This document shows, piece after piece, positions 42,295 through 51,939 of a stretch of DNA of 64,000 bases. The first letter of the stretch is position 1. Each line of letters starts with the position of its first letter. A program made the translations under genes and the position numbers. The notes beneath the pieces are model-generated. The model was given only the letters and a program-made list of their open reading frames with translations, was not told where the DNA came from and did no database searches. Source of the stretch: JAKACA01 sp049510975 (GTDB taxonomy: Bacteria; Actinomycetota; Acidimicrobiia; Acidimicrobiales; Bog-793); contig JBEKYM010000021.1 in assembly GCA_049510975.1 (NCBI GenBank), positions 1 to 64,000 of the forward strand. The letters are read 5' to 3'.

Positions 42295-42753
42295 ATGGAA
42301 CCGACCGTCTTCGAAGGGATGGACGAGCTGAAGGGTGCCATCGGTACCGAGCTCGGCCCAAGCGAGTGGCACGAGATCACCCAGCGCCAGATCGATCTGT
42401 TCGCTGAGGCGACGGGCGACCACCAGTGGATCCACGTCGACCCGGAGCGAGCGGCGGCCGGCCCGTTCGGGACCACGATCGCCCATGGGTATCTGACGCT
42501 GTCGTTGGTGGCGTACCTGCTTCCGCAGGTCATTCGCGTCACCGGCATCTCGATGGGGATCAACTACGGCACCAACAAGGTCCGCTTCCCCGCGCCAGTG
42601 CCGGTCGGGTCACGCCTGCGTGCACGCGGCACCATCCAGTCGGTGGAGGACGTCCCGGGCGGCGTGCAGATGACGACGCTCGTCACGATCGAAGTCGAGG
42701 GCAACCCGAAGCCCGCCTGCGTCGTGGAGTCGCTCTCCCGCTACCTCGCCTGA
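42295..42753 (+). CDS. MaoC-like (R)-enoyl-CoA hydratase
   Basis: 152-residue single hot-dog protein with the hydratase-2 motif FAEATGDHQWIHVDPERA (catalytic aspartate and histidine, residues 41-58) and GTTIAHGYLTLSL. It hydrates trans-2-enoyl-CoA, and the setting suggests a steroid- or fatty-acid-derived substrate. It is divergent from ipdC and convergent with fadA6 (13-nt gap). Confidence 0.9.
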   Translation: MEPTVFEGMDELKGAIGTELGPSEWHEITQRQIDLFAEATGDHQWIHVDPERAAAGPFGTTIAHGYLTLSLVAYLLPQVIRVTGISMGINYGTNKVRFPAPVPVGSRLRARGTIQSVEDVPGGVQMTTLVTIEVEGNPKPACVVESLSRYLA

Positions 42754-42766
42754 GGTGCCGGCGGCC

Positions 42767-43918
<1,152 letters not shown>

Positions 43919-43924
43919 GACAGC

Positions 43925-43930
43925 AGCCTA
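43925..43930 (-). promoter_or_regulatory. -10 element of fadA6 (leaderless)
   Basis: TAGGCT, then GCTGTC, then the ATG at 43918. Confidence 0.65.
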
Positions 43931-43940
43931 AACGCAGCGC

Positions 43941-43972
43941 CACACGCCTCGGCAAACGGTCGCCGGCGTGTG
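43941..43972. promoter_or_regulatory. Inverted repeat between fadA6 and the agmatinase gene
   Basis: CACACGCC-N16-GGCGTGTG, a perfect 8-bp inverted repeat, lies in the 69-bp divergent gap just upstream of the fadA6 -10. It is a possible operator for one or both genes. It does not match the KstR2 or KstR consensus that I remember. Confidence 0.4.
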
Positions 43973-43987
43973 CTAGCAACGATCGCC

Positions 43988-45025
43988 GTGACCGACGACA
44001 CCGCGTCCCCTCCGCCTGACCGCAGCCTGCCTCCCGGCATGCAGCGCCAGCTGAGCGGCCCCTCGTACGCCGGGCCGGCCACGTTCGCCCAGTGCCCGCT
44101 GCTCACCGAACCCGAGGAGCTCGACCGTTGGCAGCCCGACGTGGCCATCGTCGGGGCTCCCTGGGACGACTCGACGACGAACCGGCCGGGCGCCCGTTTC
44201 GGGCCGCGAGCGCTTCGCGCCCTGGCCTATGGCCCGGGCACCTACCACCTCGACCTCGGCATCGAGATCTTCGAGAACATCGAGGTCGTCGATTACGGCG
44301 ACGCCCTCTGCCCCCACGGCATGGCCGCCGTGTCGCATGCCAACATCCAAGAGCGGGTGAGCGAGATTGCCAGCCGCCGCATCATCCCGATCATCCTCGG
44401 CGGCGACCACTCCATCACCTGGCCGGCGGCCACGGCGGTGGCCGAAGCCGTCGGCTGGGGCCGAGTCGGCATCGTCCACTTCGACGCCCACGCCGACACT
44501 GCCGCCGACATCGACGGCAACCTCGCCAGCCACGGCACCCCGATGCGGCGGTTGATCGAGTCAGGTGCCGTCGCCGGCCGAAACTTCGTCCAGGTCGGCC
44601 TGCGGGGTTACTGGCCGCCGCAGGACGTCTTCGAATGGATGCAAGCCCAAGGCATGCGCTGGCACTTCATGCAGGAGATCTGGGAGCGGGGACTGCCGGC
44701 GGTGATGGACGACGCCGTCGCCGAAGCACTCGAGGACACCGACGGCATCTACTTGTCGGTGGATATCGATGTGCTCGATCCAGGCTTCGCGCCAGGCACG
44801 GGCACGCCGGAGCCGGGAGGGCTCAACCCGGCTGACCTGCTCCGCGCGGTGCGCCGGCTCGCCCTCGAGACCCCCCTCGTCGCCATGGACATCGTCGAAG
44901 TCTCACCGCCCTACGACTGGGCGGAGACGACCATCAACAACGCCCACCGGACCGTGCTCGAGGTCCTCGCCGGCACCGCCGTCCGCCGTGGGGCCGCCAC
45001 TCAGGTCGTCAAGCCGATCCGGTAG
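43988..45025 (+). CDS. Agmatinase/ureohydrolase family protein
   Basis: 345-residue Mn-dependent amidinohydrolase. The metal ligands are visible: histidine in LGGDHSITW near residue 140, VHFDAHADTA near 163, and SVDIDVLDPGFAPGTGTPEPGG split near 258. Agmatinase is the usual family call, but guanidino acids are alternatives. The start GTG 43988 gives a Pro-rich head; ATG 44039 is another choice. It is unexpected among steroid-type genes. Confidence 0.88.
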   Translation: MTDDTASPPPDRSLPPGMQRQLSGPSYAGPATFAQCPLLTEPEELDRWQPDVAIVGAPWDDSTTNRPGARFGPRALRALAYGPGTYHLDLGIEIFENIEVVDYGDALCPHGMAAVSHANIQERVSEIASRRIIPIILGGDHSITWPAATAVAEAVGWGRVGIVHFDAHADTAADIDGNLASHGTPMRRLIESGAVAGRNFVQVGLRGYWPPQDVFEWMQAQGMRWHFMQEIWERGLPAVMDDAVAEALEDTDGIYLSVDIDVLDPGFAPGTGTPEPGGLNPADLLRAVRRLALETPLVAMDIVEVSPPYDWAETTINNAHRTVLEVLAGTAVRRGAATQVVKPIR

Positions 45026-45040
45026 CGGAACGACGAGCGG

Positions 45041-45940
45041 TCAGTCGCTCAGATGATTGGACAGCCAGGCGCCGAGCTTGGCGACAGAGGCGTCCGACTC
45101 CGGCACATTGCCCGCCGCGATCTGGAAGACGTGCTGCATCTCCGGCCAGATCTCGATCGTGACGTCGGCGCCGGCGTCGGCCGCCCGCTCAGCCAGGCGG
45201 GTGGAGTCGTCGAGGAGCAGTTCGTCACCACCGACGTGCACGACGAAGGGTGGGAAACCCGAGAAGTCCGCATACAACGGCGAGATCAGCGGGTTCTTGA
45301 CGTCGTTGTCGCCGGCGTACCAGCCGACTCCGGGAGCCTCCGCCTCGATCTGGCGCAGCAGGAGATCCTTGCCCATGTTCGTCGTCAGCGAGTCGCCCGT
45401 CGAAGCCAGATCGGTCCATGGCGACAACAGGACGAGGCCGCCAGGCGCCGGCAAGCCGCGCTCACGCAGCGCCAGCGCGGTCGCAAGGGCGAGACCGCCG
45501 CCGGCCGAGTCGCCGCCGATGCCGATGCGCGCCGGGTCGTAACCCTGCTGGAGCAACCAGGAGAACGCCGTGACGGCATCGTCGAGGGCGGCCGGGAACG
45601 GGTTCTCGGGCGCCAAGCGGTACTCCACCGACAGGCCGCGGACGCCGGCTGCTCGCGCCAGGTGCCCGACGAGCTTGCGGTGCGAGGCGATCGACCCGAT
45701 CGAGTAACCGCCGCCGTGCAGGTAGAGCAGCACCCGATCGGCCGCCGCCTCCGCCGGAACCGTCCACTCCGCCGCCACGCCGCCGGCGTCGACGGCCTCG
45801 TAGGTGACGCCGTCGGGTTCTCCCGTGGCGATCGCCCAGCCTTCGCTCGTGGCCCGGACTTGCTCGAGCGGCGGCGGCGTGTCGCTCACCGGCATCGACT
45901 CGAGGAGCGCATGGAACTGCCTGGCGGCGTCACTGATCAT
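45041..45940 (-). CDS. HSL-type esterase/lipase
   Basis: 299-residue alpha/beta hydrolase of the hormone-sensitive-lipase family: oxyanion motif YLHGGGYSIGS near residue 75, nucleophile GIGGDSAGGGLAL near 143, acid in VGGDELLLDDSTRLAE, and histidine in MQHVFQ. It probably cleaves a short or steroid-linked ester; substrate unknown. The ATG is 6 nt after TAATGT. It converges on the agmatinase gene. Confidence 0.9.
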   Translation of the reverse strand: MISDAARQFHALLESMPVSDTPPPLEQVRATSEGWAIATGEPDGVTYEAVDAGGVAAEWTVPAEAAADRVLLYLHGGGYSIGSIASHRKLVGHLARAAGVRGLSVEYRLAPENPFPAALDDAVTAFSWLLQQGYDPARIGIGGDSAGGGLALATALALRERGLPAPGGLVLLSPWTDLASTGDSLTTNMGKDLLLRQIEAEAPGVGWYAGDNDVKNPLISPLYADFSGFPPFVVHVGGDELLLDDSTRLAERAADAGADVTIEIWPEMQHVFQIAAGNVPESDASVAKLGAWLSNHLSD

Positions 45941-45946
45941 GGCGAC

Positions 45947-45952
45947 ACATTA
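45947..45952 (-). promoter_or_regulatory. -10 element of the esterase gene (leaderless)
   Basis: TAATGT, then GTCGCC, then the ATG at 45940. Confidence 0.6.
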
Positions 45953-46026
45953 CGTAGTGCCGCAGCAGCCGGCCATCCCCGGGGCCCCGGAGTGCGCACA
46001 GCCGCTCCGTCGGGCAACATTCGGTG

Positions 46027-46981
46027 ATGGCCACTCGCTGGACTGCCGACGACATCGCTGACCTGACGGGGCACACGGCGGTGGTGACGGGCGCCAACAG
46101 CGGCCTGGGGCTCGAGACACAGCGGCCTGGGGCTCGAGACGTCGGCTGCTCTGGCGGCGCACGGCGCCACGGTCGTCATGGCTTCGCGCAACAGCGACCG
46201 GCTGCAATCAGCGATGGCAGAGGTCCGCAAACGGCACCCCGACGCCGACCTCGAGCCGGCACTCCTCGACCTCGCGTCGCTCGCCTCGATCCGGGGCGCC
46301 GCCGCCTCGATCGGAGCGGCCCATCCGAACATCGACGTCCTCATCGACAACGCCGGCGTCATGGCCATCCCGCGGGCCGAAACGACCGACGGCTTCGAGA
46401 TGCAACTCGGCACGAACTACCTCGGACACTTTGCGCTCACTGGGCTGCTCCTGCCGGCTCTGCTGTCCACACCCGGCAGCCGGGTCGTCGTCGTCACGAG
46501 CCTCATGCGCAGAGTCGGGCGAATCGACTTCGACGATCTGCATGGCCGGGCGCGTTACGGGCGCTGGAGTGCCTACGGTCAGTCGAAGCTCGCCGACCTC
46601 ATGTTTGCCGTCGAGCTCGATCGGCGGCTCCGAGCCTCCAAGGCTGGCACGATCGCTGTGGCCGCCCACCCGGGCTATGCCGCCACCAACCTGCAAACCG
46701 GCACGAGCTGGTTCCAGAACGGCTACTTCGCCGTCGCCAACCACTTGTTCGCCCAGCCCGCCTACGCCGGCGCATGGCCGCAGCTGTATGCGGCGACATC
46801 GGCAGCGGTGCAGGGCGGCGAGCTGTACGGCCCCAGTCAGGCCGGTGGCAGCCGCGGCTACCCCAAGCGCGACCGCATCGAGGCCCGAGCGACCGACGAG
46901 TCGACCGGGCGGCGCCTGTGGAACGCCTCCGTGCAGGCGACCGGCGTCGGCTTCGAGGCGCTCGGCACGCCAGCCGACTAA
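46027..46981 (+). pseudogene. SDR-family oxidoreductase, frameshifted by a 22-bp duplication
   Basis: The first 30 or so codons (ending TGANSGLGLET) give the NAD-binding loop of a retinol-dehydrogenase-like SDR. A 21-nt block is then repeated at once (46098-46118 and 46120-46140, period 22), shifting the frame by +1. The rest (from about 46142: SAALAAHGATVVMASR..., then VLIDNAGVMAIP, WSAYGQSKLAD with the YxxxK pair) is intact in the new frame. Deleting one copy restores a protein of about 310 residues. Either a recent mutation or a sequence/assembly error. Confidence 0.85.
46098..46141 (+). repeat. 22-bp tandem duplication inside the SDR gene
   Basis: Two copies of CAGCGGCCTGGGGCTCGAGA plus C and a variable last base (A, then G). 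It codes for NSGLGLET in the intact frame. The insertion is not a multiple of three. Confidence 0.9.
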
Positions 46982-47023
46982 TCGCCCCAGCCGGTGAGCC
47001 GGTCAGCCGGCCGGCGTGGGCCG

Positions 47024-47029
47024 TAGCCT
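47024..47029 (+). promoter_or_regulatory. -10 element of the MFS gene (leaderless)
   Basis: TAGCCT, then CGCGAG, then the GTG at 47036. Confidence 0.6.
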
Positions 47030-47035
47030 CGCGAG

Positions 47036-48427
47036 GTGACGTCGGGGGGACAGGGCGAACCATCAGCTGAACGCGCCGTCGCGGCTGAGCCCTCCCTCGA
47101 GGTCCCTGGTGACCCCTCGGCCGTCCTCGAGCCGCAGACCGTCCCGGCCGGCGTCGGGGCTGGGATCGCGCGGAGCGGCTTCTCCTCGCTGCGCCCGCTG
47201 CGCCACCGCAACTACGCCCTCTTGTGGTCGGGCGGCCTCGTCTCCAACGTTGGGTCGTGGATGCAGACGGTGGCCGTCGGTGCCCTTGTCGCCGCGCACA
47301 CCGGGAGTGCCCTCTGGGTCGTGGTGATCGCCGCCGGGGGGTTTCTTCCCCTCGGAGTGCTGTCGCCGATCGGAGGTGCCCTCGCCGACCGGGTCGCCCG
47401 GCGCCCGGTGCTCATCGCCGGCAACCTCGGTGCCGGCGTCGTCGCCCTCGCCATCGCGGCGCTCGTCGGCGCCAAGGACTACGGGCCGGCGATGTTGACA
47501 CTGCTCGTGACAGCTCAGGGCTGCGTGAGCGCCGTCACCGGGCCGTTCCAGCAAGCGATCCTCCCCGACCTCGTCCCACGGGAGGAGTTCCTGGCAGCCT
47601 CATCGCTCAACTCGACGCAGTTCAACCTCGGCCGCGTCATCGGGCCGGCGCTGGCGGGCGCGACCGTGCTCGCGTTCGGCTATCCGATCGCCTTCGTCGC
47701 CAATGCCGTGTCGTTTCTCGCCGTCGTCGTCGCCCTGTTGTTCATCCAGCTTGCTCCGCCGCCGGGCCGAGGCGACACGTCTACGCTGAGGGACTCGCTC
47801 AAGGCGGGCCTGCGCGCCGCCCGCGCCGAGCCGGGATGCTGGGCGGCCATCACGATGATCGGCCTCGTCGCCGTGCTTGCCTCCCCGTTCATCGCCCTCG
47901 TGCCGGCCGTCGCCCACCGCCTGGCCTTGAACAGTCACGCCCACGACCTCGGTCGCGCAGTGGCTTCGGCGTCCGCCGTCCTCACGACGTCCCAAGGCGT
48001 CGGTGCGGTCCTCGGGGCGCTGCTGATGGCGCCGCTGGCGGAGCGTTTCGGGCGGGGACGAGTGCTGGTGGGAGCCCTTTGCCTGCTGCCGCCGGTCCTC
48101 GTCGCCTACGACCTCGCCCCGGTGCTGCCGGTGGCCACGGCAACCCTGTTCGTCGTCGGCCTGATCTACATCGGCGTCCTGTCGGGTCTCTCGACCGTCG
48201 TGCAGCTGCGAGCGCCCGCCTTGTATCGCGGGCGCATCCTCAGCATCTACCTCGTGGCGCTCGGGGTCGCCTACCCGATCGGCTCCCTCGTACAGGGGCC
48301 CGTCGCCGACAAGATCGGCCTGCCTTGGACCACGGCGGGAGCAGCCGCCCTGCTGGCGATCCTGCTCGGAGCCGTGCGACTGCTGCGGCCGGACATCTTC
48401 CACGAGCTCGTCGTCGACGTCAGCTGA
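47036..48427 (+). CDS. MFS transporter (EntS-like)
   Basis: 463-residue major-facilitator protein with about 12 membrane helices after a cytosolic head of about 50 residues. Family marks are LWSGGLVSNVGSWMQTVA near residue 63, GGALADRVARRPVLIAGN near 113 and FQQAILPDLVPREEFLAASS near 168, typical of the EntS/TMS exporter branch. Substrate unknown. It sits between the broken SDR gene and the convergent ipdF. Confidence 0.9.
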   Translation: MTSGGQGEPSAERAVAAEPSLEVPGDPSAVLEPQTVPAGVGAGIARSGFSSLRPLRHRNYALLWSGGLVSNVGSWMQTVAVGALVAAHTGSALWVVVIAAGGFLPLGVLSPIGGALADRVARRPVLIAGNLGAGVVALAIAALVGAKDYGPAMLTLLVTAQGCVSAVTGPFQQAILPDLVPREEFLAASSLNSTQFNLGRVIGPALAGATVLAFGYPIAFVANAVSFLAVVVALLFIQLAPPPGRGDTSTLRDSLKAGLRAARAEPGCWAAITMIGLVAVLASPFIALVPAVAHRLALNSHAHDLGRAVASASAVLTTSQGVGAVLGALLMAPLAERFGRGRVLVGALCLLPPVLVAYDLAPVLPVATATLFVVGLIYIGVLSGLSTVVQLRAPALYRGRILSIYLVALGVAYPIGSLVQGPVADKIGLPWTTAGAAALLAILLGAVRLLRPDIFHELVVDVS

Positions 48428-48448
48428 GCTCGCCCGCCACCGGCGAGC
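48428..48448. terminator. Bidirectional terminator hairpin
   Basis: GCTCGCC-CGCCACC-GGCGAGC, a perfect 7-bp stem directly after the MFS stop and 18 nt before the end of convergent ipdF. No T-run. Confidence 0.6.
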
Positions 48449-48465
48449 CCGCTGCCCAACACCTC

Positions 48466-49218
48466 CTACGGGTGCTGGCTGCTCACGCTGACGACTTCAC
48501 CGGTCATGTAGCCGGAGTAGTCGCTCGCAAGAAACACGATCACGTTGGCCACCTCCCACGGCTCGGCCGCACGGCCGAAGGCCTCCCGCGAAGCCAACTG
48601 GGCGAGCTCCTCCTCGGCGATCACCTTGGACAGGAAGGGATGCATCGCCAGCGACGGGGACACCGCGTTGACGCGGACGCCATGGGGGGCCGCCTCGAGC
48701 GCGGCGCTGCGGGTGAGCGCCATGACGCCGGCCTTGGCGGCGGCGTAATGGGCCTGGCCCGCTTGGGCACGCCAGCCGAGCACGGAGGCGTTGTTGACGA
48801 TCACGCCGGCGCCGGCGGCGCACATGATGCGGAGGGCGGCTCTCGTGCACCGGAACGTGCCCGTCAGGGTGACGTCGATCACCTTCGCCCACTGCTCGTC
48901 GGTCATGTCGACGAGATCGACCGTGCCGCCGAGGCCGGCGTTGTTCACGAGCACGTCGACGCTGCCGAGCTCCTCGAGCGAGCGGGCAAAGAGGCGGTCG
49001 ACGCTCGTTTGGTCGGTGACGTCGCAGACGACTCCGGGCACGCCGAGCGACTCGGCCGCCTCTCCGAGGCGGCGTTCGTGGGCGTCGCTCACGAGCACGC
49101 GGGCGCCTTCCTCCACGCAGCGCTTGGCCGTCGCATAGCCGATGCCCGTGCCGGCGGCGGCCGTGACCACAACGGTCTTGCCTGCGAGCAGGTTGTGGGA
49201 CGGCGGGTACTCGCTCAT
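48466..49218 (-). CDS. ipdF: IpdF-like SDR (HIP-pathway beta-oxidation dehydrogenase)
   Basis: 250-residue SDR with VVTAAAGTGIGYATAKRCVE as NAD loop, LVNNAGLGGTVDLVDMTDEQ and the catalytic ASVLGWRAQAGQAHYAAAKA (serine, tyrosine, lysine). The unusual TAAAGTGIG and the ending GEVVSVSSQHP match IpdF (Rv3559c), which oxidises the 5-OH group of the HIP-CoA side chain, as I recall it. It has a good Shine-Dalgarno (GGAGGAG) 9 nt before ATG 49218, so it is translated from a leadered mRNA, unlike most leading genes here. Confidence 0.88.
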   Translation of the reverse strand: MSEYPPSHNLLAGKTVVVTAAAGTGIGYATAKRCVEEGARVLVSDAHERRLGEAAESLGVPGVVCDVTDQTSVDRLFARSLEELGSVDVLVNNAGLGGTVDLVDMTDEQWAKVIDVTLTGTFRCTRAALRIMCAAGAGVIVNNASVLGWRAQAGQAHYAAAKAGVMALTRSAALEAAPHGVRVNAVSPSLAMHPFLSKVIAEEELAQLASREAFGRAAEPWEVANVIVFLASDYSGYMTGEVVSVSSQHP

Positions 49219-49254
49219 CAGATCCGGCTCCTCCGGGGGTTCGTCGTGGCGGCG

Positions 49255-49260
49255 ACGTTA
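49255..49260 (-). promoter_or_regulatory. -10 element of ipdF (leadered)
   Basis: TAACGT, predicted start near 49248, giving a leader of about 30 nt that contains the GGAGGAG ribosome-binding site. Confidence 0.45.
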
Positions 49261-49315
49261 GATGCTCGTTCGAGAAGCTGGCGAGTGACCACTCCCGCGT
49301 GACACGCTCCCCTGC

Positions 49316-50278
49316 GTGACGGGCACTACGGAGCGAACCGGGGCACGACCTGGCCGAGCGCTCGACGGCCGCGCCGTCGTCGTGACGGGAGCGGGCAGGG
49401 GGCTCGGGCGTGCGCACGCGATCGAGCTCGGTCGCCACGGCGCTCTCGTCGTCGTGAACGATCTCGGTGTGGCACTGGACGGCTCGCCGGGCGACGAGAC
49501 TTCCGGTCACTCGCCGGCCGAAGAGGTCGTCGCCGAGATCACCGCAGCCGGCGGGTGCGCCGTCGCCAACCACGACGACGTGGCCGACTTCGAGGGCGCC
49601 CGCCGAATCATCGACACCGCCCTGCACGAGTTCGAGCGGCTCGACGCCGTGGTGAACAACGCCGGCGTCGTGCGCGACCGCATGTTCGTCAACGCCGGCG
49701 AGGACGAGTGGGACACCGTCATCCGGGTGCATCTGCGGGGCCACTTCTGCGTGTCCCGCCTGGCGGCCGAATACTGGCGAGATCTGGCGAAGCGGACTGG
49801 CGAAGGCGCCGGCGGACGCATCGTGAACACGTCCTCGGGAGCGGGCTTGCTCGGGTCCGTCGGCCAGGCCGCCTACTCGGCCGCCAAGGCGGGCATCGTC
49901 GGGCTCACGCTCGTGCAGGCAGCAGAGCTCGCCCGCTACGGGGTGACGGCCAACGCCATCGCACCGTCTGCCCGCACGCGCATGACCGAGACGGTGTTCG
50001 CAGCCGCCATGGCAGCGCCCGGTCAGCCGGGCGAGTTCGACGCCATGGCGCCGGGGAACGTTTCCCCGCTGGTCGCTTGGCTGTGCTCGACCGACTCCGC
50101 CGGCGTGACCGGCAGGGTGTTCGAGATCGACGGCGGCCGCCTCACGGTCATGGACGGCTGGCAGCGAGCCGGCACGAGCGACATCGGCCGCCGCTACGGG
50201 ATCGAGGAGATCGGCGAGACGGTGACCGAGCTCATCGGGCGCTCGCCCGACCCATTGCCGGTGTACGGAACATCATGA
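49316..50278 (+). CDS. SDR-family dehydrogenase (Rv3548c-like)
   Basis: 320-residue SDR with VVVTGAGRGLGRAHAIEL, NNAGVVRDRMFVNAGEDEWD and the catalytic SSGAGLLGSVGQAAYSAAKA. The C-terminal part (MAPGNVSPLVAWLCSTDSA) is characteristic of the long SDRs in steroid-degradation clusters, close to Rv3548c from memory. It leads the operon SDR-fadD3-SDR; the fadD3 start overlaps its stop by 4 nt. Confidence 0.86.
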   Translation: MTGTTERTGARPGRALDGRAVVVTGAGRGLGRAHAIELGRHGALVVVNDLGVALDGSPGDETSGHSPAEEVVAEITAAGGCAVANHDDVADFEGARRIIDTALHEFERLDAVVNNAGVVRDRMFVNAGEDEWDTVIRVHLRGHFCVSRLAAEYWRDLAKRTGEGAGGRIVNTSSGAGLLGSVGQAAYSAAKAGIVGLTLVQAAELARYGVTANAIAPSARTRMTETVFAAAMAAPGQPGEFDAMAPGNVSPLVAWLCSTDSAGVTGRVFEIDGGRLTVMDGWQRAGTSDIGRRYGIEEIGETVTELIGRSPDPLPVYGTS

Positions 50279-51939
50279 TCGCCGCCGGCTCGTCGCCAGG
50301 AGCGGCGCCGGCAGGCGCTGCGACGGCGCCGGCAACCGGCGCCGGCTGGCCCAGCATCCCGGCGCTTGCTCGGGACGCCGGCGAGCGCTTCGCCGACTCC
50401 GAGGCCGTCGTCGACGGCGAAGCTCACCTGAGCTTCGCCCGACTCTGGACCGATGCCGTGACCGCAGCCCGAGCCTTCGTCGCCATCGGGATCGAGCGCG
50501 GCGACCGCGTGGCGATCTGGGCGCCGAACTCCTACGAGTGGGTTGTGGCACTGCTCGGACTGCAGTCGGCCGGAGCCTCCGTCGTCCCGTTGAACACTCG
50601 CTTTCGCGGCGCAGAAGCCGCCTACATCCTGAACCGCAGTCGGGCACGGGCCGTTGTCGCGGTCGAAGAGTTCCTCGGCGTCGACTACCCGGGCATGCTG
50701 GTGTCAGAGGAGCTGCCATATCTCGAGCACCTCATCGTCCTTGGCCCCCGCACCGGCGCCGTCCCCAGCGACAAGACGGGTGTTCTCCCGAGCGGTCGCA
50801 GCCTCGGATGGGAGGCCTTCCTCGGTCTCGCCGGCGGTGTGGCGCCCGGCACGGTCAGCGACCGCATCGAGGGCCTCGGGCCTGACGACATCTCCGATCT
50901 CATGTTCACGTCCGGTACGACCGGGTCGCCGAAAGGCGTCGTGGCGACCCACGGGCAGACCCTTCGGACCTTCGCCGAATGGCGCCGGATCGTCGGCCTC
51001 GCCGCCGGCGACCGCTACCTGCTCGTCAACCCGATGTTCCACACCTTCGGGTACAAGGCGGGAATCCTCACCTGCCTGATGGCCGGTGCGACGATGATCC
51101 CCGTGCCGGTGTTCGATGTCGCCGCCGTGCTCGAGCGGATCGCGGCTGAGCACGTCACCGTCGTTCCCGGACCTCCGACGCTCTACCAGTCGTTGCTGCA
51201 GCACCCTGACCTCGCCCGGACGGACATCTCGAGCCTGCGTCTCGCCGTCACAGGAGCGGCCGTGATCCCGGTCGACCTCGTGCGCCAGATGCGTGACGGC
51301 CTCGGCTTCCGGTCCGTGTTGACGGCCTACGGTTTGACGGAGGCGACGGGTTTCGTCACGTCGACCACACACGACGACGACATCGAAACGATCGCCTCCA
51401 CTTCTGGTCGCGCCATCGACGGCGTCGAGGTCCGGATCGTGGCGCCCGAAGGCACGAGCGTGCCGACCGGCTCGCCCGGCGAGGTGGTCTGCCGCGGTTT
51501 CAATGTCATGCAGGGATACTTCGAGGATCCGGAGCAGACGGCCGCCACGATCGACGCCGGCGGATGGCTGCACACCGGCGACGTCGGCGTCCTCGACGAG
51601 CGCGGCAACCTGCGCATCACCGACCGGATCAAGGACATGTACATCGTCGGCGGCTTCAACGCCTATCCGGCCGAAGTCGAGAGCCTCCTCCTCGCCCACC
51701 CGGGAATCGCCCAGGCTGCCGTCGTGGGTGTGCCCGATGAGCGGCTCGGAGAAGTCGGCGCCGCCTTCGTGGTCGCCGCAGCCGGTCACGACTTGGAGCC
51801 CGACGAGGTGGTCGCCTGGGCGCGCGAGCACATGGCGAATTACAAAGCGCCCCGCTCGGTGCACGTCGTCGACGCCCTCCCGTTGAATGCCAGCGGGAAA
51901 GTGCTCAAGTTCGCCCTCCGTGAACGGCTCACCCGATGA
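50275..51939 (+). CDS. fadD3: FadD3-like acyl-CoA synthetase (HIP-CoA ligase)
   Basis: 554-residue ANL ligase with RVAIWAPNSYEWVVALLGLQ, the P-loop DLMFTSGTTGSPKGVVATHG near residue 212, MFHTFGYKAGILTCL, VLTAYGLTEATGFV, LHTGDVGVLDERGNLRITDR and the lysine in LPLNASGKVLKFALRE. These segments agree with FadD3 (Rv3561), which adds CoA to 3a-alpha-H-4alpha(3'-propanoate)-7a-beta-methylhexahydro-1,5-indanedione (HIP), the entry step of steroid C/D-ring catabolism. It has an Ala/Gly-rich N-terminal extension of about 25 residues. Confidence 0.88.
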   Translation: MIAAGSSPGAAPAGAATAPATGAGWPSIPALARDAGERFADSEAVVDGEAHLSFARLWTDAVTAARAFVAIGIERGDRVAIWAPNSYEWVVALLGLQSAGASVVPLNTRFRGAEAAYILNRSRARAVVAVEEFLGVDYPGMLVSEELPYLEHLIVLGPRTGAVPSDKTGVLPSGRSLGWEAFLGLAGGVAPGTVSDRIEGLGPDDISDLMFTSGTTGSPKGVVATHGQTLRTFAEWRRIVGLAAGDRYLLVNPMFHTFGYKAGILTCLMAGATMIPVPVFDVAAVLERIAAEHVTVVPGPPTLYQSLLQHPDLARTDISSLRLAVTGAAVIPVDLVRQMRDGLGFRSVLTAYGLTEATGFVTSTTHDDDIETIASTSGRAIDGVEVRIVAPEGTSVPTGSPGEVVCRGFNVMQGYFEDPEQTAATIDAGGWLHTGDVGVLDERGNLRITDRIKDMYIVGGFNAYPAEVESLLLAHPGIAQAAVVGVPDERLGEVGAAFVVAAAGHDLEPDEVVAWAREHMANYKAPRSVHVVDALPLNASGKVLKFALRERLTR

